A stretch of DNA of 64,000 bases from Pocillopora verrucosa. Its lineage: Eukaryota; Cnidaria; Anthozoa; Scleractinia; Pocilloporidae. The DNA is taken from assembly GCF_036669915.1 (NCBI RefSeq), contig NC_089317.1, positions 496,001 to 560,000 of the forward strand, given 5' to 3'. Made by a program: the position numbers and the translations under genes. The notes below the pieces were generated by a model. The model made no database searches. It saw nothing but the letters and a program-made list of their open reading frames with translations, and was not told where the DNA came from. Numbering within the stretch: position 1 is the stretch's first letter; each line of letters opens with the position of its first letter. Of the stretch, positions 49,757 to 62,400 are shown one piece after another.

Positions 49757-50414
49757 CTTGAACTGTCCACCGAATGATCAGTCGAGCGCGGGAAACTTGT
49801 TCCACTGGGGTCTGGTAAAGTCGGAATTGTCTTCACGTTTCTTTATCTATGGTCAAAATTTTCCCCAGAAAATGAACAACTTAGTAATAGGTAAAACGAC
49901 TAACCTATACTTCAGCCTTTAATAACCCTTTTGAAAAGTTTCAAAGTGTTCTAGGGGGTATTTAGAATTTTTAACGTCACAAATTAAGTGTTGTTAAGTA
50001 TGGCAACCTTTCCCGACCCCCGCCCGGAGAGAAATTTGTTCTTTGGAGTGTAAAACCGAGGAGGTCTGAGGAGAAAGATTGGCGTCTTTTCACTCTGAGC
50101 TGTTTGCAATTAACCTTTGCATTCTTTCTATGAGAAAACGTCTCAGGGAGAGATATTAATTTATCTGAAATTAACCGTGATTGAGCATATATTAGTGGGG
50201 AATGTGATCGTATGTATTTATTTCGCTGTCGATCTAAACTTGTGTTTGTTATTAACTTTTTCACGGTTGCCTCGCGGGGAATTTGAAAATATGCCAACCT
50301 ATGTTTGGTTGTTTGATGATCAGTCAATATTATGGTCAAAAAATTTCGTGCGTTATGCTTCATGGCTAGAATTTGACGCTATCTGACCAAGATCTTCTGT
50401 GATTGCCGTGAAAT
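49757..50414. promoter_or_regulatory. Divergent promoter region, UBXN7 / DZIP1
   Basis: 658 bp separate the start codons. X-box half-sites are present (GGCAAC at 50002-50007, GTTGCC at 50266-50271), but no full RFX site is clear. Short open frames on both strands (for example 49977-50363 minus) match no family I know. Confidence 0.45.
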
Positions 50415-53400
50415 ATGGCGGAAGGTATGTTAAACGTAATCGATGTTGAACTTGAGTAGTTTTAGAATATTAAGTCAAAAAGCACTGATACATGTAAATT
50501 GGCATCCCAGATACGTACATAGATACAAACTTCAGTTATACAGTAATACAGTCGGCTAATTACTCTTCAAAATGTCTGAAGGAAGTCGTTAAGCTAATTG
50601 CTTTTTCTTGATCATGAGTGGTATGCTCGTTTTCCTTATAATATTAAGTCTTATTTATTCACAGTCCATAGCAGATTTATATCGATAAAGGATCTTTAGG
50701 AAGATTCATAAAGTTTGTTGTTGTTTGTGGTACAATTTTCCTCGAGCTTAAATTAATTTGGTACTCTGTGTTCCTATAGCTAAAAATTACCGCTACCGCT
50801 ATGTAAATATTTCCATAAATAAATCACTAGTGACTACTCGCGAAATGCCGCACAGGCCTATGCATATCGTCCAGTGCTGTTTTTTTCTTTTTTACGAATA
50901 CATATTACAATTTGTAGGAATGAATTTTTCGTTTGGAAGGCGACAAGAAAAGATTGACTGGAGGCGACTTGGTGAGAAACAATGAAAAGTGTCGAGATAT
51001 TTTTTGTTAAAAATGCAAATACTACAATAGTTTGGTGGATAGCTTAATATATGAAGTGTTTGCTGTGATGAATATGTTAATGTTGAGTGTATTTTGGTAT
51101 TTAAAATATTGTTGTCATTACAAACATGGCGCAAAAAGGTGAATTTTGACTAAACTAATTTTGTAACGTACCGGTAACCTGGTATGATTTCAATATATTT
51201 TTACAATGTGTACACTTATATTATAGTCTGAACAGGTAGAATTGTCCCCTGACCCAATTGTTTTAGTGTAAGCTGTACACTGTAAAGTGTTTTTGTAGCA
51301 TAAAGATTGTTCTGAATTCTTATTAGTGGATAATCCTGAAATTTTTTTTTCAGCGTCTGTGGATGTTGATAGGATTCTGAGGGAGATGGATGTGAAAACA
51401 TTACAAGATAACATAATGCATGTCACATTCAGCAACATTGAGGCAGAGCTGGTGAGTGTATTCAGTAGCAGAAAATTCATAATGCAACCTAATTTAAATT
51501 TCTTTAGGACTCTAGAGAATATGGAGTCAGTTTAATGTATGTTTAGGTGGCAAAATGGCCATAACCATTGGTGATTGCTTGAGTTGACTGTTTTGTCTAT
51601 GTATTGTGCAAAATATTTCCCCATCTGGCTCTCTTACTCATCCATGAAGCACAAAATTTTTCGCAAAAATTGATTTGATAGGGTTTTTTTTCACTCTTCA
51701 TATCTTATAGGGAATGCAGGCTATTGGTTTTGATCCAAATTACATCAAGTTGTTTCGACTGGCACAGCTTATTATTGAGTACCTTTTGGTGAGTTACATC
51801 ACAAACTAAGTTTCTTGTTATTAGCTTTCATTTGCTTCATTTGATTCCCTCCCATTGTCTTGGTAACTTGGACCTAAATTTCCAATTTATTTTCATGTTA
51901 GCACTCTCAGCAGTTTCTTTCGGCAAATCTTGAAGCAGAGAACAAGACTCTCCAGGAATCTTTGGAGGTAACTTAATTACTCTTACAAGTGCAATGTTAT
52001 AGGCTGGTAAGCGCATAGAGTTCAATTTTAATGCGCTATATAAGAACTTATTATTATTATTAAAACTCAATTCACACTACATAACTACTAGCTAACTTAA
52101 ACAGTATACAGGATTCATATTTTGTTCTTGGTTGTTAGTTTAATCTGGAATGTTTTAATCAAGCTCTGAGCAAGATAGCTCTATTTGTTCAGCCATTGCA
52201 ATAAGCAGGAAACACAGATATTCATACCTTTATCCAATGATTTATTCTTTGAGTCAAAATTTTATTGTAACACCCTAAATTTCATTTTTTTTTTACTCAA
52301 ATTATGACTTAAGGATAGGTTAACCCTCTGACCTCTTAGAGTGACTAACACCTAATTTCTCCTTACAATATCACCCCTGAATCACACATGTAAGTCACAA
52401 GAATAGAGGAAATGATCACCAACTGAAAAAGCTGTTAACTGTTAATCAAACTCTCCTTGTCAGTATCAGAAATTAACAGAGAACAGTAACAACACCCCCC
52501 CTAATGACATCAATATATTTTCAAAAAGAAAAAAAGAAAACTATTAACTAAAGCATCTTGTTTCATTTTAATTAACACCAAATTCTCAGAACTAAAATGA
52601 GATGAATTTTATGACAGAGAGTATTGAGAATTGATTTTTGGATCTTGGCAGTGAAAGGGTGAAATCAAACCATTGTAAGATCCTAATTTTCAAGAGAGTG
52701 TTCTGTGATAATTTTGAGCATTTTTTTTCCAATATAGACAACAGAAAGAGTAAAGAAAGAACTAGATGGGAAGAAAGAAGCTTATAAAAAGCTCAAGAAA
52801 GAATGTCAGAAACAAAAGCAGTGGATTGCAGAATACCAACTTCTGATCAGGGCTGGAGCAAGTGGTTCTCACAAGGTACAGAAAAAGAAGATGAAACTTT
52901 GATGAAATTTCCCTCATACAAAACTTGCCATGTCTTGTATCCCTCTATAGGTTTTCTTCCACTTTACTGTGAAAGTTAATGAAGAGGGCAACATGGATAA
53001 TTAGTGGGTCATCAGTAATTGACATGTGTCATTGCTTTTTTTGTAGTGCCCATATTGTGCTAAGTCATTTGTCAGCCATGAGTATGTCATAGCTCACCTC
53101 AGTAGACGGCATGGTGAACACACAAGCCAAGTCAATGGGATGGTGATCTCGACGGTGCCACCTGTCAAATCTGTTGGTGCTGTAACCATGGAAACAAAAC
53201 CTGGCATGACTGAAAAGGAGAAAAATGATTTAGAGGAAGAATTGCAAATGATCAAATTACGGTTGCAAAAGACAGAACGTGAACTGCAAGAGGAAAAGAA
53301 ATTAACACAGTCACAGGTAGGTGTTAAAGGCTGCAGCAACTGGGTGTCCTGTGCTTTGTTTCCGTGAAGCTGTGTCAGTGAGCTTTGTGTTTTTTGTTGA

Positions 53401-56400
53401 TCTTGAATCTTGAAATGGAAATTGTTGAGCTGAGTTTTCTTGCAGCATTATTGTGATTAGTGCATTCACCAGGTTAAATTTGCTTTGCTTTTGTTGTTTG
53501 TTTTTTTTTAACAGAGAGATAAATTGACAACAGAAAATCACAATATGGATGAACTTAGAGCAATGTTTGATCAATGGAAAGCTGGAGAGAAGGCTGAACA
53601 ACAGGTCTGATATTTCCTGTAACCTTGAACTCCTGAGATTTTATTCACAGGTTTCCCCTCCAGTTACTTTACATTTCCTGGTTAGTTTTCTTTCAAGAAT
53701 TTGATCAAATTGATGACACCCTTAAGTTGATAAAGTTCTCAATTCTCATCACCTGCTGGCTGGTTGACTTATTTAAAATGCGAGGAGAGGTTATATTTTT
53801 ATCACTTGAGTTACAAAGAGGCAACATTTTTTAATAATTTATTTGATGCAGTTTGTTTTTTCCTGGTTGATTGGACTAATTTTTCATCTCAACTGTAATC
53901 TTCCTACTGAAAGGAAACTATTTTTCACATACATGTTGTACAACATCTACATCATCTCTTCTGTCTTGGCAGGGGAGGGGATGGTTCTTAGTGGGGGGGA
54001 GGGGATGGGGAGGGGATGGTTCTGAGTGGGAGGGGAGGGGAGGGGAGGGTAGAGAAGAATGGTGGAGGTACTTGGTCAGTAACTAATGATAACAGTACTG
54101 TTATATATACATTTTTGAATTTATTTAATTACAAAAGAAAAAAACAAAACAAAATTAGAAAAAAAATACTGAGTTACAAAAGAGACACTACTTATGTCAC
54201 AATAGTTGTGCTAATTACAGTGATACTTTGTGATAATAGTTATAACTACTAAAGCATTGTTCTATTGCAGCGTGAAATAGCTGAATTAAAAAGGACTTTT
54301 GTGCAGGATATGAACAGCATGAGGGAGGAGAGGGATATGTTTTCAGATGTGAGTCACTAATTGCATGTTCATGTTCATGTGCTGGGCAAATAAGATGAAA
54401 AATATGAACTCAAAGTTAATACTCTGCTCTAGAATTTTAGTTTTTGTGGTAACTACATTTTATTGATTGGTTTTAATTTGACCTGTGTTTTTCTTCTGTT
54501 TTACATTATACAGAGAGTGACTGCATTACAAGAGCAGCTGAATAGCCGTGAGTAGGGGGAAAGTTATTTTTAACTTTGTGAGAAGCTGTATGTTTTTGTT
54601 TCTCTATTAGGATAATGTGGAATCTAAACTTGTTTGCAATTATCGTGTGAGATAATAATATACTTGGACCACCACAAAGTGTCCGATTTGTTGATCATAA
54701 ATGTTATTACAGACAGAAAATTGGATAGCACCAAGTCCTCTAACAAATGATTTGAAATATCCATTGACAAACACAAACAATTAATAGTTAGTGGTTTATG
54801 ACTTTTATATACAAATTAAAAATAAATTGGTTGACTTTTTTCCAGGAAAAAATTAACCTATCAGTCGATTTGACAGCTTGCGCAAATTACAATTACCCTC
54901 CTATTACACAGGCATAATGCATTGCATGTTCTATTCCACTGTTCAGTTTCAAGCATGTTCTGTACGCTGTCTTATCATTGTTGTTATTTAATCCAATTTG
55001 GGTATTTTCTTGTAAATTTTAATATTTTATCTATTTGGACCTTACTAAAGCAATGATCTTGTAAATTCTTCTGTGCAGAAAAGAAGACATCAATGATTGG
55101 GTCAATAATAGTAAGTTCTCCATTCTTTACCTAATGAAGGAGTTGGCAATTAAGCCTTTCACTCCCAAGATCTGATTAGTAATTCTCCTTACTATCTGCC
55201 ATACAATTCTTATGATGTTAGTTCAGAGAATTTGGTATTGGATCAACTAATAATCCCATGATCGATATTCTTCTCTATTCTCATCACCTGCCTGCTTGAT
55301 ATTGTATTGATATTGTAAGGAGAAATTCTGTCTTGGTCACTTGTGGGAGTGAAAGGGTTAAGCCAATTAAGCTGTAGTCAAATGATGTCATTGTGCAAAT
55401 AAACTGTTTACCCTTTGACCCCTGAGAGTGACTAGCACCCATGAATCAAACATCAAGATCATGAGAATAAGGGAAATGATCACCAACTGATGAGGCTCTT
55501 GATTGTTTGACAAATTCTCCTTGTTAGCATCTTAAGAAATGTATAGAGAACAGTATGGAGAATATACAAACTGATGTTATTGTGTTAAGGGTTAATCTGT
55601 TCACATGATGCTAACAAATCTGGTTGTCTCTATCATAAAAGGATCCCTTCCCCCCCCCCCCCCCCCAGCCTCACTTCTGGCAACAGTAAGCACATCATTG
55701 AAAACTGAATTATTTTCGACTTTGATAAGGCATTGCTTCTTTAGTACAATCTCTGCCTTCATGGTATTTCATTCACCTGTACAATTCCTTCTCATAATCA
55801 GCATGCCTTCTATTTTTTTTTCCTCTTCCTTTACAGAAAAATAGTAATATATTTCTACAGATTTCACTTCGGATCCATATTTACCAGCTTATGTGCATTT
55901 TTTCCTGTATAAGGATGAAGATGAAACTGATTCTCCAGCAAAGGCTAACAGAAGTGAAATGTCACAACAGTTTATGGCACAATTGGAGGATAAGGTCAGT
56001 GTAAGGTTTGTTATTTTTGGCTGGAATGATTGTGAGTTTTGACTTATGATTGGCTTGCTGGACCCTAGATTGGGAGGTCTGTGAGCAAGTTTAACCTGGG
56101 TGCACTGTGTTCACAGTGTTCTGCGAGGAAACACTTGACTTCCACAGTTCCCCTCTTCACCTACAACCGTTATCATCAGAGAAGTGCTGGAGTGTGGATT
56201 TTTATCAAAAATTTATTTTTTGGGGTATGAGCCACACACCCAGTGGTTCCTTCAAAATCTGGGACAAGCTCTGGTGGGGTGTGCCACAGGGTTGTTAACC
56301 AGGATTCACTCAAGATTAACTCACTGGAAATAATCAAGTCTAACTTATATACTGTAACACCATTTTTGGAATTTCCTTTTCAGGTTATCCAGATGCAGAC

Positions 56401-59400
56401 AGAAACACAACAGAATTTGCAGAAAGAAATGCAAAAAATGCACCAGAAATTTAAGGCCCGGGAAGATAAATCCAAGAAAGAACACAGGGAGGAAATGGGA
56501 CAGGTAATACAAGACTGGGCAAGGGGAGGGGAGGGGGAGGGGGGGGAGTAGTTCACCCCTGCAGAAAGAGTAAAAGGGATCTGGTAAACTGTGAAGACAA
56601 CATGGCAACAGTGTTTGACAAACCAGTAAATTGAAACAAAATTTCAATACTGCAATGTTTATTGTGATGTTTCAACATGTCTGCCTGTACCTTTAGTTTC
56701 AGGAAATGATGGGCCAGTATGAAGAAAATCTACAGAATGAAAGAATAGAGAAGAAACGGATGTCTGAAGACTATGAAAGCAAAATAGGGGGATTACAAAG
56801 AGTGAGAAACTTACTTGGCTGGTTCATGTATATAGCTTCTCTTTGTCTAACATTTGGAAATATGATCTGACTTTTTTAAGGTTGCAGTTTTCAAGTTGTT
56901 TATTTTCAGCCTCTTTTAATCTTTTCCATCTTCAGCTATCCCTGTTCCTTTTCGGTTGTAACTTTCCCTTTTTGGTTTGTTTTGTTTGTTTGTTTGTTTG
57001 TTTTGTTTGTTTGTTTTGTTTGTTTTTTATCTTAGCAAACCAATATTTTTTAGGGGCAAAGTTTCTAAAGAAACAGTTGTTCTGGGATGGTGGGAGAGCA
57101 TAACAAGATAATTTGTTTTATCAACTGAGTTGATAATGTTAAAAAGAGTCAAAGAGTTTGTAAGCTGATGTTTCAAGTGTTAACCCTTTGTCAGAACAAA
57201 TGATGAAGGGAAAACACTACAATATCATATTTTATAGTCTCCCTTTGAGTTGAAGATAGTTTTGCATGCCACAAAGAATGACACAAAATATTGTAAGAAC
57301 TCTCCCTTAACCTCCTAACCCCCAGGATCTAATTTGCAGATTTTTTCCTCTCTCTTATTATGGCTGTACATTTTATTAAGAATAGTTCAGATACTTTTGA
57401 TTTTATCAGGCTGTTACCCTGTTGCTGATAAGTTTATAATCCTCATCACTAGTTTGTTAGACAATGTCTTGATAACACATGGAGAAGATCCATGATAATC
57501 AATTCTAGTTGTTGAATGAGATGGACAGTGCATCCGTCCGTGATCAATTGATGACTGTGCGTGGTAGAATTTATTAGTGATAATCTTTGAAAATGTTTTA
57601 AAAACATATTTTTCAGGAAGTTCAAGAGCTAAGAAATGCACTGGATGCACAAAAGGTGAGCTGCTTAGGACTAATGTAAACAAACATTAAAACAAATATT
57701 CCCAATTAGTTTAATATGACAACTGACAGGAGGCAGAAGAGTTCGCTGTTCATAGCACGCAGTTAAGGAACTTGAACTTGCGGCAATTGGGAACAAATCC
57801 AATGACACACAGGGTGGAAGATTTGAATTCGAGACGCCCGAATCACTCATCCAAACTACCTACGTTATTTTTGCAACAAGTTTCTCCAACATAAAGGGGG
57901 GCTCTTTAAGCTACCTGTTTTAAAATGCAGAATTATTATAATTAAATTTTGTTTTATATTTTCTCACTTCAGGTGGAGACAGAGAAAGTCCAGTATTCTT
58001 TCAAAACCCAACCGCCACCATTACTTGGTACGTTCCCACGTTTTTATCCAGTCAAACAAACTCGAAAATTTTATTAATTATTTTGTTATCCAGAATACTG
58101 TTTGATTTGTAAACTGGTCGGTGCAGTGGTTTACGTCACAGGCTAGGGTTTCTCCGTAAGCATAGAAAACTGATACGTGAATTCTGATACTTTTTCATCC
58201 ACAGCTTCTACTCCTCCTGTGCCCGCTCCAAGACACATCGAGAAACCTGTGCAAGGTCCGTTATCTTAGTTCTACAGAGAATAATCAAAGATGGCGCCCC
58301 CTTGTGGGGCTTTCAGGGGGGAGGTGGGGGGGACTCCCTTCCCCTTGCACATAATGTCCCGAAGAGAGAGGTTTCACCCGAAAGTTGTAAATTTCGTATT
58401 TCTGCTCATCTAGCTAGTTGGGCTAGGGTTCAAACCCTCACCTCCCGATTTGGAGTTCAGAGCGTCTGACATTTTGACTGTCTGTTATTGTGTTATTTCA
58501 ACAGCTGAACCACCCGAAAGAGAGCGTGCCACTTCTCCCGACAAAAGCATTAAGACAGGTACTGAACAGTATTTGAGCGTTTGGTCATCCTTGCATAATC
58601 GAAAGTTTTTCAAAATCACGAAATTATGGTATCATATACATTGTGGCTTCGTGTGGCAGGATATTAGTTTTTCCTTTGGAAGCTTTATCAGCTTTCCTTT
58701 GGGAACTGTTAACGTTTGGTAAATCGTAAGACTTGAAATAAGATTATCTTTTAGTAAAAGAATTAATCGGTAGAAATCTCGGTTTGAGTCTTTGGTCCAG
58801 CCAGCCCTGCCGAACACGGAAAAAAGTGTTTCTTATAGATAAATGCTCCACCAATCGTGTTTTCTTGCTTGTTATAGTGTAACAGTTAAGATAAACTGAT
58901 CTTTCAATTTCTGCCGTAACGTTTGCCTAGAATTTTTCGACACTGACTCTTCGTAATCCGTGAGATAGAAATATAAAGAGACTTACATATTTTTGTGCTA
59001 CTAACTCTTTAGGAGCAGAATCAATCACGCTCTACGTGGCGACTAACCAAAAAAAGAGCGGCCAATATCGCTTATGGCGCCAAACAGCCGACGGATCTAA
59101 CGAATGGTCCAACAAGTACGCTCTTTCCGCCTTTATAAAACCCACAGGAAATTTCACTTACCCGGTGTACGTGTTTGCCGCAGGGGGGTCCCCTCACTGG
59201 CGGCAGTATGTATCGGATAAATCGTCACCTCCCAGCCCAGAGTATCGCCTGGATTACATGTTCTATTGTTCTCAGACATTCCTCCCTGGTACTCTGCAGT
59301 ATCATGTGTTGGAGGCCGGAAGTGTCCCCGTGATAAGATCGTATGTGTCTCGGACCAACAGTGTCCCGGGATGGAGACATAACGGATTGTCATTTTATGC

Positions 59401-62400
59401 TCCAAAATCAACTCTGGTCAGTGACAAAACGCGTGAGTATTGGGAACTACTGAAACATAGTTAAATGGAAGCAGCTCGAGGTAATTAGGCGCCACTCTAG
59501 CGACAAATCGAATGCAAAAGTAGAACCAATTGCGTCTTAGTCACTTCGGGTAGTCTGGACATTTCTTTTACTTCGAGTGTACTCAATAGTGCGCTTTTCG
59601 ATAGAGCGTCTGGAAAGAAAAACAAAGGTTTTCACATCGGCTAATCAAAAGATAGGAAAGTAGGGCAAGTTGCTAATGAGGTTTCAAAGAAGGAACAAGT
59701 AAGCGGTCCAAGCGCGGGAAAACGCGGACTAAGTCAAAAGAGTCACCGTTGTCAGAATCACATCAGCCAATCAGAACAAAGGAAAATATCGCAAGGAGCC
59801 AATGAGAATTCAGTCCAGAAACAGATAAGCGGTCCATGGGCGGGAAAACGCGGTTGACCAAGTCGTGGTAGAGTCAAGTTTAATTTTATTCGTTAATTTA
59901 ACGTTATTTTTGTGCATATCTCAAGGGTATGTAGATTCATGTATTCCAAGATGTCTCAGAAAAAAGAAAGCATCTTAATTTCTGCTTGATTTACATGTAA
60001 ACAGTAACTGCAATGAGCATGTTAAAAAATGGGTTCCCTCTATTTTCAGTGACAAGTATTTCTGCATCATTTGAATCTACTTTGACAGAGGACAAAGAGC
60101 AAGGTTTGTTTTTTCTCTATCCCTTAAATATATTCATGGAAGTCAAACGAAGGAACTAGTGGAGGAAAAGTTCCTTTGCAACGAGTTTCAGTCGTCTTTT
60201 ATCGTCAGGCCAAGTACGAGTTGAAGAGCTTTTCATTTCACCATGAAACCGTGAGAGATGTGAAAGTTACGAGGAAGGGAATTTACATGGGCATTAAACT
60301 TTTGGAATGGAATATCGCTAATATAAGTTATTTTCGTTCTCTCTGCATGTATTTCAGCCTCCTTTTTCAAACTAGAGCTGAATTACCTCTGGTGTGACTT
60401 AACCTTGATTTTCCTCAGTTCTTTATCTTTGCTTTGTTGTTTTATGCAATGACGAATTTCTTCCATTCTTTGGGGTTGACATACTACGCCGTCATCCCTT
60501 CTTGAAGCTGAATTGTTTACTGTCTATTGCAGACTTTGAACCCAGTGAATCTGAATCGGAAGAAGAGTCTCCAGTCCCTGTAGTACCAAAAGTGTAAGTA
60601 TGAATAATCTAGATTTGAAAACCTGTGAAAGGTATAAACCACTACGCACTGTGTAGTAAACAGTGCACATGAATGTATTGTTCAGTAGCTTTAATATGAA
60701 GCGTCACTCTTGCTTTCATCCGCTGACCCAAAAGTTAGAGCCAACTAGCAATTTCATCCATTTCATTTTTTTATTTGAACTTGTAAACTCTACGATAAAT
60801 TCACCTTCAAAATTAGCTTAGAGGGTTGTTCTCAATGCATTTGATGCCTTTATTTTCCCAAGTGAAGTTGAAGATGTTGATGCAAATGACAGCACGGGAA
60901 GTTATGATGACGTCAGAGAGATCACTTCGTAAGTTTCCTGTTCTGGCTTTTTAGTACTTTTGTTGGCTCATCATTTGAAGTATGGTGCGCGTCCGTGCTG
61001 GAATCCCGCGCTTTTTGACCGAGTGTCGTAAAACCAAAACCAAAGTAATCGCAACGGCCAATCGGAAGACAGGATAATACAGTAGAATTATTCTAATACA
61101 GTAGAACCGACCAAACTTCCTAAAGCGCGGGAAATTACGGGCGACCAAGTTGTGATTGGTGTTAGTTTTGCATCTGATTGGTCGAAAGAGTGGCATGAGT
61201 TTTTTAGACCAATCACAGAGCGAAGGAAAGCAAAAGTAATGCAGTCTCTGATCATTTTTGACACTCAATTACAAATTGCTCTCTTTCGTTTTCTTGTTCG
61301 CATCTTTAAGAAACGCAGAAAAGACTGATGGTTTAACCGATAATAGCGAGGGTTTTTTTACTGCATCAAATCAGTTTCAAATTTCGTTCTGCACAAAATG
61401 CTACAAGCAGTTTGAAATACACTTCCTTTTTTTGTGTAGTGCCTGTTATGTTTTAATCTCCTCTTTTATGTGTAAGTGACATGTACACCTATTCCACTGT
61501 ACTTTCAACAGTAGTGGAAGCTATGAAATGGCCCTACAATTATTTCTGTACGATCCATCAACTTTTGAGTGTCTTTAGTAAATATCTTTGTTAACGAAAG
61601 CCAAATTTTGACAAACATCTTTTTTTCCTCAGAGGCCTTTCCAGCTCTGAGTGGGTAAGTTTTTTTTTGTTTTTTTGTGCAGCCTTCTTTGTTTGTTGAA
61701 TTTGAAACTTAGTAGGACTGATTCTTATAACAATGTAACAAAAACGTTTATTTTGTTTGTTCGTTTGTTTGTGTGTGTGCTTTTTTATAGGGTACTACCA
61801 CTTTAGAAACAGTCGAGTTCCATCCAATTCCTCATAATCGGCTGATAACAAGTAAGAAGTTCTTGTATTCTTTCGGTCAGCGGTGCACTAACTATGCAAA
61901 TATCACGCGCTTAATCGTGTAATTTACCTAAATTAAACGTTATTTAACTTGCTTCTACATTTTCATAATTTAGTCGATCGCTATTTGTTGTTTTCCAAAT
62001 TCGTTTCAACCAATCAACTTAGAGGTGGCTTTGCAGTTTTTACAGTTTTAAAGCCAAAAGGAAAATAATCCGAAATTTGAATAAACAGTGTTTTTGTGGT
62101 AAGTGCAATTGGTTGACTTCTGACATATCGTCAACCATTTTTTTAAATTTTTCTTCCTTTTTCAGCTCGATTTAATCACAAATTCGATGAAGTACAGGCG
62201 TGTAGACAAGAAATTGCTCAGATATTGGACCAAAAACTTTCTAAGCAAGGCCTGTCTTCGGTAAGTAAAATTTGTTTTAGTGTTCAAGTCTTCGAAATTG
62301 CAAACGGAATTTAGGATTGCTTTTATATTGGGCGAAGGACTGATTTTAAAAACATGTGTTTGTTTCTTATTAAAGGAAAATCCAAGACTGTCTTCACAGA

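Noticed and set aside
49977-50386. Overlapping frames on both strands in the UBXN7/DZIP1 promoter region
   Set aside because: No homology or splice support; consistent with chance open frames in AT-rich DNA.
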